From: Paraburkholderia sediminicola
GTDB lineage: Bacteria > Pseudomonadota > Gammaproteobacteria > Burkholderiales > Burkholderiaceae
DNA length: 64,000 nt
Direction of reading: 5' to 3'
NCBI RefSeq assembly: GCF_902859805.1
Contig: NZ_CADIKC010000003.1
Location: 734,301-798,300 of the forward strand
Shown here: piece after piece, positions 17,221 to 28,766 of the stretch
Position numbering within the stretch: position 1 is the stretch's first letter
Layout: each line of letters opens with the position of its first letter
Position numbers and translations under genes: made by a program
The notes under the pieces: model-generated
The model's input: only the letters and a program-made list of their open reading frames with translations
Told to the model about the DNA's origin: nothing
The model's database searches: none

Positions 17221-18648
17221 ATGTCAACGATCAACTACAGCGAAAAGATTCCGAACAACGTCAATCTCGCCGACGATCGCGCCTTGCAACGCGCGCTCGA
17301 ACAATGGCAGCCGAATTTTCTGTCGTGGTGGGGCGATATGGGCCCGGAAGGCTCACATGGCTATGACGTGTATCTGCGCACGGCGGTGAGCGTCGACGCG
17401 GGCGGCTGGGCGCATTTCGATCACGTGAAGATGCCGGACTACCGCTGGGGCATCTTCCTCACGCCCGGCGAGCAGGACCGCAAGATTCATTTCGGCGAGC
17501 ACAAGGGTGAGACTGCGTGGCAGGACGTGCCCGGCGAGCATCGCGCGAATCTGCGCCGCATTATCGTCACGCAAGGCGATACGGAACCGGCTTCGGTCGA
17601 GCAGCAACGGCATCTGGGTTTGACCGCGCCATCGATGTACGACCTGCGCAACCTGTTTCAGGTGAATGTGGAAGAAGGCCGCCACCTGTGGGCGATGGTG
17701 TATCTGCTGCATCGCTACTTCGGCCGCGACGGTCGCGAGGAAGCAGAGGCACTGCTCGGCCGCCGTTCGGGTGATGAAGACAATCCACGCATTCTCGGCG
17801 CCTTCAACGAGAAAACGCCGGACTGGCTCGCCTTCTACATGTTCACGTATTTCACCGACCGCGACGGTAAGTTTCAGTTGTCGGCGCTCGCCGAGTCGGG
17901 TTTCGATCCGTTGGCGCGCACTACGAAGTTCATGCTGACCGAAGAAGCGCATCACATGTTTGTTGGAGAATCGGGTGTGTCACGCGTGATTCAGCGCACG
18001 GCGCAAGTGATGAACGAACTGGGCACGGACGACGTCGCGAAGATTCGCGCGGCCGGTGTGATCGATCTGCCGACCATCCAGCGCTATCTGAACTTCCATT
18101 ACTCGGTGACGATCGATCTGTTCGGCGCCGATCATTCGTCTAATGCGGCCACGTTCTACAGCTCGGGCCTGAAGGGTCGCTATGAAGAGAACAAGCGCGA
18201 CGACGATCATCAATTGAACGGTCAAAGCTATAAGCTGCTCGACGTGCAGGACGGCAAACTGGTCGAGCGTGAAGTGCCGATGCTTAACGCCATGAACGAA
18301 GTGCTGCGCGACGATTACATTAAGGATTCGGTGGCGGGCGTCGGCCGCTGGAACAAGGTGCTCGAAAAGGCCGGCATCGATTTCCGCATGACAGTGCCGC
18401 ATAAAGCGTTCAATCGGCAGATCGGCACGTTTGCAGGTACCCGTGTCTCACCGGATGGCCGTGTTGTCAGCGAGACCGAATGGGCCGCGAATGAAGCAAA
18501 GTGGCTTGCGACGCCGGAAGACCGTGCATATGTCGCGTCGTTGATGGGGCCCGTCACGGAGCCCGGCAAGTTCGCGAACTGGATTGCGCCGCCGGCAATG
18601 GGTGTGAATCGTCAGCCGGTCGATTTCGAATACGTGCGCTTTAACTGA
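17221..18648 (+). CDS. boxB: benzoyl-CoA 2,3-epoxidase, oxygenase subunit
   Basis: A 475-residue class I di-iron oxygenase that inserts one oxygen atom into benzoyl-CoA, using electrons from BoxA. The iron-ligand motifs are visible as NVEEGRHLWAMVYLLHRYF around residues 149-167 and LTEEAHHMFVGE around 238-249. Length matches characterised BoxB. It lies between boxC and boxA on the same strand. A GCACTGCAGT sequence just before its ribosome-binding region resembles half of the proposed BoxR site, but this is not convincing on its own. Confidence 0.95.
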   Translation: MSTINYSEKIPNNVNLADDRALQRALEQWQPNFLSWWGDMGPEGSHGYDVYLRTAVSVDAGGWAHFDHVKMPDYRWGIFLTPGEQDRKIHFGEHKGETAWQDVPGEHRANLRRIIVTQGDTEPASVEQQRHLGLTAPSMYDLRNLFQVNVEEGRHLWAMVYLLHRYFGRDGREEAEALLGRRSGDEDNPRILGAFNEKTPDWLAFYMFTYFTDRDGKFQLSALAESGFDPLARTTKFMLTEEAHHMFVGESGVSRVIQRTAQVMNELGTDDVAKIRAAGVIDLPTIQRYLNFHYSVTIDLFGADHSSNAATFYSSGLKGRYEENKRDDDHQLNGQSYKLLDVQDGKLVEREVPMLNAMNEVLRDDYIKDSVAGVGRWNKVLEKAGIDFRMTVPHKAFNRQIGTFAGTRVSPDGRVVSETEWAANEAKWLATPEDRAYVASLMGPVTEPGKFANWIAPPAMGVNRQPVDFEYVRFN

Positions 18649-18706
18649 GCACGACGATTGAAAACGTGCGGCGTTGTATTCGCACGAATATCTGGTGGAG
18701 GATGTC

Positions 18707-19951
18707 ATGAACGGCCCAGTATCGATCGAAGTTCTCAGGCAGCATCTGATCGATCCGGAAATCTGCATTCGCTGCAATACTTGCGAAGAGACTTGCCCGG
18801 TCGATGCGATCACGCACGACGAGAACAATTATGTGGTCAAGGCGGATGTCTGCAACGGCTGCATGGCCTGCGTGCCACCGTGTCCGACTGGCTCGATCGA
18901 TAACTGGCGCACCGTGCTGAAAGCCGACGCGTATTCCATCGACGAGCAGTTCAAGTGGGACGTGTTGCCCGAGCAGAACACGATGGCCGTGCCTGCTGCT
19001 GAAGATGAATCGGCCGCGGCCGGAGCCTCAGGCGATACGCCGACGGATGCAAGCGGTATTGAAGTCGATACCGTGCGCGGGTCGGTCGTCCCGCCATGGT
19101 CCGCGGCGAAACCGTACGTGAATCTTTACACGCACAAGGCGCCGACTACCGCGACGGTGGTCGGCAATTACCGGCTTACCGACGGCTCGACCGATAGCGA
19201 CATCCATCACATCGTGCTCGATTTCGGGTCGATGCCTTTCCCTGTGCTGGAGGGGCAGTCGATCGGCATTCTGCCGCCGGGCGCGACCGCCGATGGCCGC
19301 ACACATCACGCGCGGCAGTATTCGATTGCGAGTCCGCGCGATGGCGAACGGCCCGGCTACAACAATGTTTCTCTCACCGTGAAGCGCGTGTCCCAGCAGC
19401 ACGGCGACGCGCTCGATGGAGTCTGCTCGAATTATCTGTGCGATCTGAAGAAGGGCGACGTGGTCAGCGTAATCGGCCCGTTTGGCGGCACCTTCCTGAT
19501 GCCGAATCATCCGAACTCGCATCTGCTGATGATTTGCACGGGCACAGGCTCGGCGCCAATGCGCGCGATGACCGAATATCGCAGACGTCGTCGTCTGAAA
19601 GGCGCGACCGGCAAGCTGATGTTGTTCTTCGGCGCGCGGACGAAAGAAGAGTTGCCGTACTTCGGGCCGCTGACGAATCTGCCGAAGGATTTCATCGATA
19701 CGAATCTGGCGTTTTCGCGCACGCCGGGTCAGCCCAAACGCTACGTGCAGGATGCGATGCGCGAGCGCGCGGTCGACGTCGCGCAGATGCTCAAGGACGA
19801 CAACACGCATATCTACGTGTGCGGGTTGAAGGGGATGGAAGACGGCGTGCTGCAAGCGCTCAAGGAAATCGGCGAACAGCACCAGCTCGATTGGGAAGCG
19901 CTATGGATGAAGCTGAAGCGGGAAGGGCGGCTGCATCTGGAGACGTACTGA
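18707..19951 (+). CDS. boxA: benzoyl-CoA 2,3-epoxidase, reductase subunit
   Basis: A 414-residue NADPH-dependent reductase that feeds electrons to BoxB. The N-terminus holds a two-cluster ferredoxin ([12 protein letters not shown] and [12 protein letters not shown]), a linker rich in Ala and Glu follows, and the rest is a ferredoxin-NADP+ reductase module with [11 protein letters not shown] (flavin) and [12 protein letters not shown] (NADPH). The ATG at 18707 has GGAGG; the upstream frame start at 18674 does not. It ends the boxR-C-B-A transcript, followed by a strong terminator. Confidence 0.95.
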   Translation: MNGPVSIEVLRQHLIDPEICIRCNTCEETCPVDAITHDENNYVVKADVCNGCMACVPPCPTGSIDNWRTVLKADAYSIDEQFKWDVLPEQNTMAVPAAEDESAAAGASGDTPTDASGIEVDTVRGSVVPPWSAAKPYVNLYTHKAPTTATVVGNYRLTDGSTDSDIHHIVLDFGSMPFPVLEGQSIGILPPGATADGRTHHARQYSIASPRDGERPGYNNVSLTVKRVSQQHGDALDGVCSNYLCDLKKGDVVSVIGPFGGTFLMPNHPNSHLLMICTGTGSAPMRAMTEYRRRRRLKGATGKLMLFFGARTKEELPYFGPLTNLPKDFIDTNLAFSRTPGQPKRYVQDAMRERAVDVAQMLKDDNTHIYVCGLKGMEDGVLQALKEIGEQHQLDWEALWMKLKREGRLHLETY

Positions 19952-19990
19952 ATCGCCAAGTCTCAAGAGAAGCATCAGACGAACGTGCGA

Positions 19991-20028
19991 AAACCCGGCT
20001 GCTTTAAAGAACGCAACCGGGTTTTTTT
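19991..20028 (+). terminator. rho-independent terminator after boxA
   Basis: Stem AAACCCGG / CCGGGTTT followed by a run of seven T. It ends the rightward box transcript and overlaps the last bases of the convergent TetR-type gene. Confidence 0.88.
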
Positions 20029-20824
20029 ATCTCGACGGGTCCGCGCCGTCTTCGTGTTGCGCCGGCGACACCGCTCCACACGCACGAATCACCAACTGCA
20101 CGACTTCCTCCGTCGTCACCTCGAACGCTTTCTGCGTCAACGCACGTTTGCCTTTAAGCGCGCGGATCTGCGCGTCGAAGTCGGCGTAATGCTGGGTGGT
20201 TGCCCAGATCATGTACATCAGCGTCTGCGCATTCACCGGTGCCAGCAGCCCGCGCGCGATCCAGTCGTCGATCACCTTCACCCTGCTGTCCAGCCACGGC
20301 TTCACACGCCCCGTGAGAATGTCCTCCATATGCTCCGCGCCGTGGATGATCTCGCTCGCCCATACCTTCGAGCCTAACGGCCGGCGGCGCGACAACTCCA
20401 TTTTCGCGCGTACGTATCCGCCAATCGCTTCGACCGGATCGTCGCTGCATTCGAACGTATCCGCCGCGCGGTGCCAGTCTTCGAAGAGGTCTTCCAGCAC
20501 GCGGCGGTACAACGCGAGTTTTGTCGGGAAGTAGTAATGCAGGTTAGCTTTCGGTAAGCCTGCGCGCTCCGCGATCATCGCGGTGCTGGTTCCGTCGAGT
20601 CCTCGCTCGGCGAAAACCGCTTCGGCGCACGCCAACAAATGCGCTTCATTCGACTCGCGAATGTGCGCCTTGCGCCGCCGCAAAGGTGCGCGAGTTTCGT
20701 CCAGTGTCTCGTCGTTTTCCGTGATGTCGGCAGCCACGTTGTCGTCTCTCATGTTGGCTTTCATCGGCATGTGTGCCGCGTCGCGCTTCATTCTAGTCGT
20801 TTGAGCGCGGATGGACACGCGCAT
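20027..20824 (-). CDS. TetR/RutR-like regulator of pyrimidine catabolism
   Basis: A TetR-family regulator (up to 265 residues). The helix-turn-helix is ERGLDGTSTAMIAERAGLPKANLHYYFPTK and the C-terminal region (YRRVLEDLFEDWHRAADTF..YMIWATTQHYADF) resembles RutR. The start is uncertain: ATGs at 20824, 20791, 20764 and 20752 are in frame and none has a strong ribosome-binding site; a disordered N-terminal tail is therefore possible. It is divergent from the pyrimidine-degradation operon, and the shared interval contains a perfect RutR-like palindrome. Repression relieved by uracil or thymine is the expected mode by analogy. Confidence 0.87.
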   Translation of the reverse strand: MRVSIRAQTTRMKRDAAHMPMKANMRDDNVAADITENDETLDETRAPLRRRKAHIRESNEAHLLACAEAVFAERGLDGTSTAMIAERAGLPKANLHYYFPTKLALYRRVLEDLFEDWHRAADTFECSDDPVEAIGGYVRAKMELSRRRPLGSKVWASEIIHGAEHMEDILTGRVKPWLDSRVKVIDDWIARGLLAPVNAQTLMYMIWATTQHYADFDAQIRALKGKRALTQKAFEVTTEEVVQLVIRACGAVSPAQHEDGADPSR

Positions 20825-20926
20825 TCGAGGCCGTCGAAAAATGCGTGCTGCGGTGCAATGGCACGCTTCTCGCTATGTTTCCCACCGTACGAAAGGTGTT
20901 GATTTGGCGGGCTTAATCGTCTACAA

Positions 20927-20944
20927 CCTGTCCAACTGGACAGG
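20927..20944. promoter_or_regulatory. RutR-like operator palindrome
   Basis: CCTGTCCAACTGGACAGG is a perfect inverted repeat with 8-base arms and a 2-base centre, in the divergent interval between the TetR gene and the amidohydrolase. The inner TGTCCA-NN-TGGACA closely follows the layout of the E. coli RutR site as I remember it (TGACCA-NN-TGGTCA). Confidence 0.65.
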
Positions 20945-21093
20945 ATTGAGAGAGCGGGAGATGCCCTAGGGTTTGCCCTCTGTATAAGAGGCGATCGAAG
21001 GCATCGAGTGTGCACCGCCGCCGTGCGGCCACGCCCCAAAACCCGCCGCCAATGCACCAGTTTCATGTCGGTTCACCGAAAGGAGCGAGACGA

Positions 21094-22374
21094 ATGAACG
21101 CGGTATCCGAAGCGCTGAAGCACGCAGAACCCGCTACGTCGATCAAGGTCGACGGCAAGCGGCTGTGGGACAGCCTGATGACGATGGCGAAGATCGGCGC
21201 GACGCCCAAAGGCGGCGTCTGCCGATTGGCGCTGACCGACCTCGACAAACAGGGGCGCGACCTGATCGTCAGTTGGGCGAAGGAAGCCGGTTGCACGGTC
21301 AGTGTCGATCAGATGGGCAATGTGTTCATGCGCCGCGCCGGGCGCAACCCCAATGCGTTGCCGGTCATGACCGGTTCGCACGCGGACTCGCAGCCGACCG
21401 GCGGCCGCTTCGACGGTATCTACGGTGTGCTCGGCGGGCTCGAAGTGATCCGCAGTCTGAACGATCACGGCATTGAGACCGAGCATCCGGTTGAAGTGGT
21501 GATCTGGACCAACGAGGAGGGCTCGCGCTTCGCGCCTGCGATGGTCGCCTCGGGGGTGTTCGCCGGTGTTTTCACGCTGGATTACGGCCTCTCGCGCAAG
21601 GATGTGGACGGCAAAACCATCGGCGAGGAACTCAAACGTATCGGCTATGCGGGCGATCTGCCTTGCGGCGGACGTCCCTTGCATGCCGCGTTCGAATTGC
21701 ACATCGAACAAGGGCCGATTCTCGAAGCCGAGCACAAAACTATTGGCGTGGTGACCGATGCGCAAGGTCAGCGCTGGTACGAGATCACGCTGACGGGACA
21801 GGAGGCACACGCGGGCCCGACGCCGATGCCGCGCCGTCGCGATGCATTGCTTGGCGCTGCACGCGTGGTCGATCTGGTCAATCGTATCGGGCTGGACAAC
21901 GCGCCGTTCGGTTGTGCGACGGTCGGCATGATGCAGGTCTATCCGAACTCACGCAATGTGATTCCGGGCCGAGTGTTCTTCACCGTCGACTTCCGTCATC
22001 CGGACGACGCGGTACTCGCGAAGATGGATGCCGCGTTACGTGAAGGCGTCGAGAAGATCACCAGCACCATCGGTCTGGAAACCGAACTCGAGCAGATCTT
22101 TTACTACGCACCGGTTGCTTTTGACGAAGCCTGCGTGAAGTCCGTACGCGCCGCGGCCGAACGCTTCGGCTATCCGCATCGCAACATGGTGTCCGGTGCG
22201 GGACACGATGCCTGTTACCTGTCGCAAGTCGCGCCGACTTCGATGGTGTTCGTGCCGTGCGTCGACGGGATCAGTCACAACGAGATCGAAGACGCGACCT
22301 TCGAATGGATCGAAGCGGGCGCGAACGTCTTGCTGCACGCCATGCTCGGACGAGCCTGCGAGCCGGTTTCATAA
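21094..22374 (+). CDS. N-carbamoyl-beta-alanine amidohydrolase (Zn-dependent amidase)
   Basis: A 426-residue M20-type hydantoinase/carbamoylase family amidase. In this operon it should hydrolyse N-carbamoyl-beta-alanine to beta-alanine, CO2 and ammonia, the last step of reductive uracil breakdown. Metal-site motifs are GSHADSQPTGGRFDG and WTNEEGSRFAPAM; substrate/dimer segments include GQEAHAGPTPMPRRRDAL and SGAGHDACYLSQVAPTSM. AGGAG eight bases upstream sets the ATG at 21094. It is the first gene of the operon. Other family members act on allantoate or L-carbamoyl amino acids; the context argues for the beta-alanine substrate. Confidence 0.88.
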   Translation: MNAVSEALKHAEPATSIKVDGKRLWDSLMTMAKIGATPKGGVCRLALTDLDKQGRDLIVSWAKEAGCTVSVDQMGNVFMRRAGRNPNALPVMTGSHADSQPTGGRFDGIYGVLGGLEVIRSLNDHGIETEHPVEVVIWTNEEGSRFAPAMVASGVFAGVFTLDYGLSRKDVDGKTIGEELKRIGYAGDLPCGGRPLHAAFELHIEQGPILEAEHKTIGVVTDAQGQRWYEITLTGQEAHAGPTPMPRRRDALLGAARVVDLVNRIGLDNAPFGCATVGMMQVYPNSRNVIPGRVFFTVDFRHPDDAVLAKMDAALREGVEKITSTIGLETELEQIFYYAPVAFDEACVKSVRAAAERFGYPHRNMVSGAGHDACYLSQVAPTSMVFVPCVDGISHNEIEDATFEWIEAGANVLLHAMLGRACEPVS

Positions 22375-22516
22375 CGCTTTAGCGGTAGCGGTTGTAGTTG
22401 CGGGCTTTGGGTGAATCCCCGGCCTCACCGTAGTGCCTATAAAAGATGCCGCCCCGGCTCCGCTTCTGCGCAGCCGGCGGGAACGGCTACGTCCTCACAT
22501 CGAAGAAGGAACGTGT

Positions 22517-23866
22517 ATGGCCATCAAGCAAACCGGCGATATTGCGCCTCAGCGCCTATCGGCCGATCAACTCTCGTGCGAGTTCTCCGATATCGCACCG
22601 TTGCTCGACGCGAGTGCCGCGGCCGCAGCAGCGAGCCGCTGTCATTACTGTTACGACGCGCCGTGCGTGAACGCGTGTCCGACACAAATCGACATTCCCA
22701 GTTTCATTCGCAAGATCAGTAACGGCAATCTGAAGGGCGCGGCTGTCGACATTCTGTCGGCGAATCCGCTGGGCGGCATGTGCTCGCGCGTTTGCCCGAC
22801 CGAAATTCTTTGCGAGGGTGCTTGCGTGCGCAACCATCAGGATGCGAAGCCGGTCGCGATCGGCGCGCTTCAACGTCATGCGACCGATTGGGCGATGGCG
22901 CGCGGCGAGGGGCTGTTCAAACGTGCGGCTGAAACGGGCCGACACGTGGCGGTGGTCGGTGCGGGACCGGCCGGACTTGCGTGTGCGCATCGGCTTGCAT
23001 TGGCCGGTCATAACGTGACGATCTATGACGCCCATGAGAAAGCGGGTGGCCTGAACGAATACGGCATCGCTGCCTATAAAACCGTCGACGATTTTGCGCA
23101 GCGCGAAGTGGCGTGGCTGTGCTCGATCGGCGGCATCGAGATCAAACACGGCGTGGCGCTTGGACGTGACGTGGAACTCGACGCGCTGCGCAAGCAGCAC
23201 GATGCTGTATTCCTCGCGATCGGTCTCACTGGCGTGCGTGCATTGGCGATGGAAGGTGAGGACCTGAGCGGCGTCATGAACGCAGTGGACTTCATCGAAC
23301 AGGTGCGTACGGCGAGTGACTTCGGCACGGTGCCGGTGGGCCGGCGCGTTGTCGTGATCGGCGGCGGCAATACGGCCGTGGATGCCGCCGTGCAAAGCCA
23401 CAAGCTCGGCGCGACTTCGGTGACGATGGTTTATCGGCGCGGCGTCGAGTCGATGAGCGCGACGTGGGCCGAGCGCGATTTCGCGCAGACCAACGGCGTC
23501 ACGCTCGTCACGCATGCAAAGCCGATGCGTTTGATAGGAGAAGGCGGCGTGGTGACGGCTGTCGAATTCGAGCGTGCGTCAGGCGATGGCAGTCAGGAGC
23601 GCTTCGTGGTCGAAGCCGACATGGTGCTCAAGGCAATCGGACAGACGCTGGTGCCGGTCGGCATCGAGCGCGAACTGTTGACGCTGGACGGCAGCCGTAT
23701 CGCAGTCGATGCCAACGGACAAACCTCGTTGCCAGGCGTATGGGCGGGTGGCGATTGCGCGGCGACTGGCGGGATCGATCTGACGGTACAAGCGGTGCAG
23801 GACGGCAAGATTGCCGCCGCCGCGATTGACGCCCAGTTCGCCCGCACAGCAGTCAAAGCCGCTTAA
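22517..23866 (+). CDS. preT: NAD-dependent dihydropyrimidine dehydrogenase, PreT subunit
   Basis: A 449-residue flavoprotein matching the N-terminal half of mammalian dihydropyrimidine dehydrogenase; with PreA it reduces uracil and thymine. Cysteines for two Fe-S clusters lie in CHYCYDAPCVNACPTQIDIP and CSRVCPTEILCEGACVRN. An FAD Rossmann motif GAGPAGLACAH follows near residue 140, and a nucleotide-binding GGGNTAVDAA near residue 278. The ATG at 22517 follows AGAAGGA. It is 48 bases upstream of preA. Confidence 0.93.
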   Translation: MAIKQTGDIAPQRLSADQLSCEFSDIAPLLDASAAAAAASRCHYCYDAPCVNACPTQIDIPSFIRKISNGNLKGAAVDILSANPLGGMCSRVCPTEILCEGACVRNHQDAKPVAIGALQRHATDWAMARGEGLFKRAAETGRHVAVVGAGPAGLACAHRLALAGHNVTIYDAHEKAGGLNEYGIAAYKTVDDFAQREVAWLCSIGGIEIKHGVALGRDVELDALRKQHDAVFLAIGLTGVRALAMEGEDLSGVMNAVDFIEQVRTASDFGTVPVGRRVVVIGGGNTAVDAAVQSHKLGATSVTMVYRRGVESMSATWAERDFAQTNGVTLVTHAKPMRLIGEGGVVTAVEFERASGDGSQERFVVEADMVLKAIGQTLVPVGIERELLTLDGSRIAVDANGQTSLPGVWAGGDCAATGGIDLTVQAVQDGKIAAAAIDAQFARTAVKAA

Positions 23867-23914
23867 GCCAGGCATCACACCAGGATAAAACAAGCAGTCC
23901 CCAAGGAGCCGAAC

Positions 23915-25249
23915 ATGGCCGATCTGCGCTGTACGATTGCCGGCATCACATCGCCGAATCCTTTCTGGCTCGCTTCCGCGCCGCCGACCGACAAAGCCTA
24001 CAACGTGAACCGCGCGTTCGAAGCGGGCTGGGGCGGAGTTGTGTGGAAGACACTGGGCCTCGACCCGCATGTAGTGAACGTCAGCTCGCGCTACGGTGCA
24101 GTGCAATGGAACGGTCAGCGCATCGCGGGCCTGAACAATATCGAACTGATCACGGACCGTCCGCTCGACGTCAACCTTAAGGAAATCGCTCAGGTCAAAC
24201 GCGACTGGCCGGACCGCGCGATGATCGTCTCGCTGATGGTGCCGTGCAACGAACGCGACTGGAAGTGGATTTTGCCGCTCGTCGAAGATACCGGCGCCGA
24301 TGCGGTGGAATTGAATTTCGGCTGCCCACACGGCATGAGCGAGCGCGGCATGGGTGCTGCGGTCGGTCAGGTGCCCGAGTACATCGAGATGGTCACGCGC
24401 TGGGTCAAGGAGGGCTCGAAGCTGCCATGCCTCGTCAAACTCACGCCGAATATCAGCGACATCCGCCTCGGTTCGCGTGCGGCCTATAAAGGCGGCGCGG
24501 ACGGCGTGTCGCTGATCAACACGATCAACTCGATCGTCGCAGTGGATCTCGACGCGATGTCGCCGTTGCCGATGGTCGACGGCAAAGGCACGCACGGCGG
24601 CTATTGCGGTCCGGCGGTCAAGCCGATCGCGCTGAACATGGTGGCCGAAATTGCGCGCGACGTTGAAACGCCCAATCTGCCGATCTCCGGCATCGGCGGT
24701 ATTTCGTCGTGGCGCGATGCGGCCGAATTCATGGTGCTCGGCGCAGGCAGCGTGCAGGTCTGTACGGCGGCGATGCACTATGGATTCCGTATCGTCTCCG
24801 ATCTCACCGATGGCCTCTCGAACTGGATGGACGAGAAAGGCTACGCGACGCTCGACGACATTCGCGGCCGCGCCGTGCCGAACGTCACCGACTGGAAGTA
24901 CCTGAACCTCAAATACGACATCAAGGCGCGCATTGATCAGGACAAGTGCATCCAGTGCGGTCTCTGCCATATCGCGTGCGAAGACACCGCACACCAGGCG
25001 ATCATGAAAGAAAAAGATGGCGTCCGGCATTTTGAAGTGATGGACTCCGAATGTGTCGGCTGCAATCTGTGCATGCATGCGTGCCCGGTCGAGCAGTGCA
25101 TCACGATGGAGCGCGTGGACAGTGGCGAGTACGCGAACTGGACCACGCATCCGAACAACCCTGCGCGGGTGAATGCCGCTGAAGGCGGCAAGTCGGACGC
25201 CGTTGAAGCCGCGGAGCATGCCGATGCCCACGCAGTAAAAGCAGCCTGA
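23915..25249 (+). CDS. preA: NAD-dependent dihydropyrimidine dehydrogenase, PreA subunit
   Basis: A 444-residue FMN enzyme that binds the pyrimidine. The dihydroorotate-dehydrogenase-like barrel opens with GITSPNPFWLASAPPTDKAYNV and contains VELNFGCPHGMSERGMGAAVGQ with the active-site loop. The C-terminal ferredoxin domain holds two [4Fe-4S] motifs, CIQCGLCHIACEDTAHQAI and CVGCNLCMHACPVEQC, matching the C-terminal half of the mammalian enzyme. An additional Ala/Glu-rich tail (about 30 residues) follows. It sits between preT and the NCS1 permease. Confidence 0.95.
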   Translation: MADLRCTIAGITSPNPFWLASAPPTDKAYNVNRAFEAGWGGVVWKTLGLDPHVVNVSSRYGAVQWNGQRIAGLNNIELITDRPLDVNLKEIAQVKRDWPDRAMIVSLMVPCNERDWKWILPLVEDTGADAVELNFGCPHGMSERGMGAAVGQVPEYIEMVTRWVKEGSKLPCLVKLTPNISDIRLGSRAAYKGGADGVSLINTINSIVAVDLDAMSPLPMVDGKGTHGGYCGPAVKPIALNMVAEIARDVETPNLPISGIGGISSWRDAAEFMVLGAGSVQVCTAAMHYGFRIVSDLTDGLSNWMDEKGYATLDDIRGRAVPNVTDWKYLNLKYDIKARIDQDKCIQCGLCHIACEDTAHQAIMKEKDGVRHFEVMDSECVGCNLCMHACPVEQCITMERVDSGEYANWTTHPNNPARVNAAEGGKSDAVEAAEHADAHAVKAA

Positions 25250-25373
25250 AACGCGAGCTACCTGCAGGAAAAGAGAAGAAACGAAGCGCTTGTACTGAAC
25301 CTGTAATTTTCCCTTAAGGCCTGACGCGCCATCAGAAGCCGCGCAGGCCGCAACGATCAGTGGAGATCTTTCG

Positions 25374-26885
25374 ATGAAGCAGACAGCGCAACCCGTCGAT
25401 CCGCAGTTTGCGGCCGGCGCGCAGGGCAGCAGTCTTTACAACGACGACCTTGCGCCGACCGGCGTCGCACAGCGCACATGGCGGTGGTATCACTTCGCCG
25501 CGCTGTGGGTGGGGATGGTGATGAACATCGCGTCATACATGCTCGCGGCCGGTTTGACGGAGGAGGGCATGTCGCCGTGGCAGGCAGTGGCGACTGTGTT
25601 GCTCGGCAATCTGATCGTGCTGGTGCCGATGCTGCTGATCGGGCATGCCGGCGCGAAGCACGGCATTCCGTATGCGGTGCTGGTGCGTTCCTCCTTCGGC
25701 ACGCAAGGTGCGAAATTGCCGGCGATGCTGCGGGCGATCGTCGCGTGTGGCTGGTACGGCATTCAGACATGGCTCGGCGGCAGTGCGATCTATACGCTGC
25801 TGAACATTCTGACCGGCAACGCGCTGCACGGCGCGGCCTTGCCGTTCCTCGACATTTCACTCACGCAGCTCGCGTGTTTCCTCGTGTTCTGGGCGCTGCA
25901 GATCTATTTCATCGTGCACGGCACCGACTCGATTCGCTGGCTCGAAAGCTGGTCTGCACCGATCAAGATCGTGATGTGTATCGCGCTGGTGTGGTGGGCC
26001 ACCTCGAAGGCGGGCGGTCTCGGCTCGATGTTGTCGGCGCCGTCGCAGTTCGTACCGGGCGGCAAGAAAGAAGGGATGTTCTGGGTGACGTTCTGGCCCG
26101 GCCTCACGGCGATGGTGGGCTTCTGGGCGACGCTCGCACTGAACATCCCCGACTTCACGCGTTTTGCCAAAACGCAGCGCGACCAGATCATCGGCCAGTC
26201 GATTGGGTTGCCGGTGCCGATGGCCTTGCTCTCGGTGATTTCCGTGGTGGTGACGTCGGCGACCGTGGTGATCTACGGTAAGGCAATCTGGGACCCGATC
26301 GATCTGACGAGCCGCATGACGGGCATCGGCGTCGGCCTTGCGCTGATCATCCTGACGTTGGATACGATGTGCTGCAATCTGGCGGCGAATCTCGTCGGTC
26401 CGGCCTATGATTTTTCGAGCCTGTGGCCGAAGGGTATTTCGTATCGCGTCGGCGGCATGATTACCGCGACCATCGCCATTGTGATGATGCCGTGGAAGAT
26501 TCTCGCCACCACGCAGGGCTATATCTTCACGTGGCTGGTCGGCTACTCGGCTTTGCTTGGTCCGGTGGCGGGCATTCTGATGGTCGACTACTTCCTGATT
26601 CGCGGCACACGGCTGGACCCGCGTGAGTTGTTCGACGAGCATGGCGAGTACAGCTATACGGGCGGCTGGAATATCGGCGCGGTGGTGGCGCTTGTGATCG
26701 GCGTGCTGCCGAATCTTCCGGGTTTCCTGCATACCGCGTTTCCGGCATCGTTTCCGAATGTGCCGGCGATTTTCAACACGCTCTATACGTATGCCTGGTT
26801 TGTCGGACTCGCGTTGGCGTCGATCGTATATAGCGCGTGGATGAAGTTGAGCAAAGGACCGAGTGCGCGCGTGGCGAGTGCCTGA
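25374..26885 (+). CDS. NCS1-family nucleobase:cation symporter
   Basis: A 503-residue inner-membrane permease with about 12 hydrophobic segments. The family N-terminus (LYNDDLAPTGVAQRTWRWYHFAALWVGM in part) and the segment GWYGIQTWLGGSAIY, which lines the nucleobase pocket in this family, are clear. Flanked by preA and the dihydropyrimidinase gene, it should import uracil, thymine or dihydropyrimidines. Allantoin or hydantoin are alternative substrates in the family. Confidence 0.93.
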   Translation: MKQTAQPVDPQFAAGAQGSSLYNDDLAPTGVAQRTWRWYHFAALWVGMVMNIASYMLAAGLTEEGMSPWQAVATVLLGNLIVLVPMLLIGHAGAKHGIPYAVLVRSSFGTQGAKLPAMLRAIVACGWYGIQTWLGGSAIYTLLNILTGNALHGAALPFLDISLTQLACFLVFWALQIYFIVHGTDSIRWLESWSAPIKIVMCIALVWWATSKAGGLGSMLSAPSQFVPGGKKEGMFWVTFWPGLTAMVGFWATLALNIPDFTRFAKTQRDQIIGQSIGLPVPMALLSVISVVVTSATVVIYGKAIWDPIDLTSRMTGIGVGLALIILTLDTMCCNLAANLVGPAYDFSSLWPKGISYRVGGMITATIAIVMMPWKILATTQGYIFTWLVGYSALLGPVAGILMVDYFLIRGTRLDPRELFDEHGEYSYTGGWNIGAVVALVIGVLPNLPGFLHTAFPASFPNVPAIFNTLYTYAWFVGLALASIVYSAWMKLSKGPSARVASA

Positions 26886-26947
26886 GCGTGTTCACAAACC
26901 ACGCACGAAGCAAACGAAGTACTAGCACCGAAACCAGCAGTTCATAA

Positions 26948-28411
<1,464 letters not shown>

Positions 28412-28425
28412 GCCGTTTGCAAACT

Positions 28426-28466
28426 GTACGGGCGGCCTCGCAATGCCGCCCGTACCGACTATTTTT
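28426..28466 (+). terminator. terminator after the pyrimidine operon
   Basis: A perfect 10-base stem (GTACGGGCGG / CCGCCCGTAC) with a 10-base loop, followed by CGACTATTTTT. The remaining bases to 28766 hold only the promoter region of the ABC transporter, with no further recognisable element. Confidence 0.8.
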
Positions 28467-28766
28467 CAACGCCGCGCGTTCGCCGCGGCGATACCCCTCC
28501 CGCGTTTTCCCCGATGGCGCCCGGCACGTATTCCGTGGTGCGATGCATGCCGCGTCTCCCATATCTGCTGTAGAGTCGAATTCGACGTTGTATGAGCCAC
28601 CTTGGCTGTCCGCTTAGCACGCAAGCGCATATTGATCGGAAACCTGATCCTTTGTAAAAACGCAAACCGTTTGCTACAGTCCGCCCACTCTGCCGGGCCA
28701 GACCGCCGGCGGGATGCCGCACACAAAACCATGCAACTGACGTAGCAAACTTTACGGAGCCTCCAG

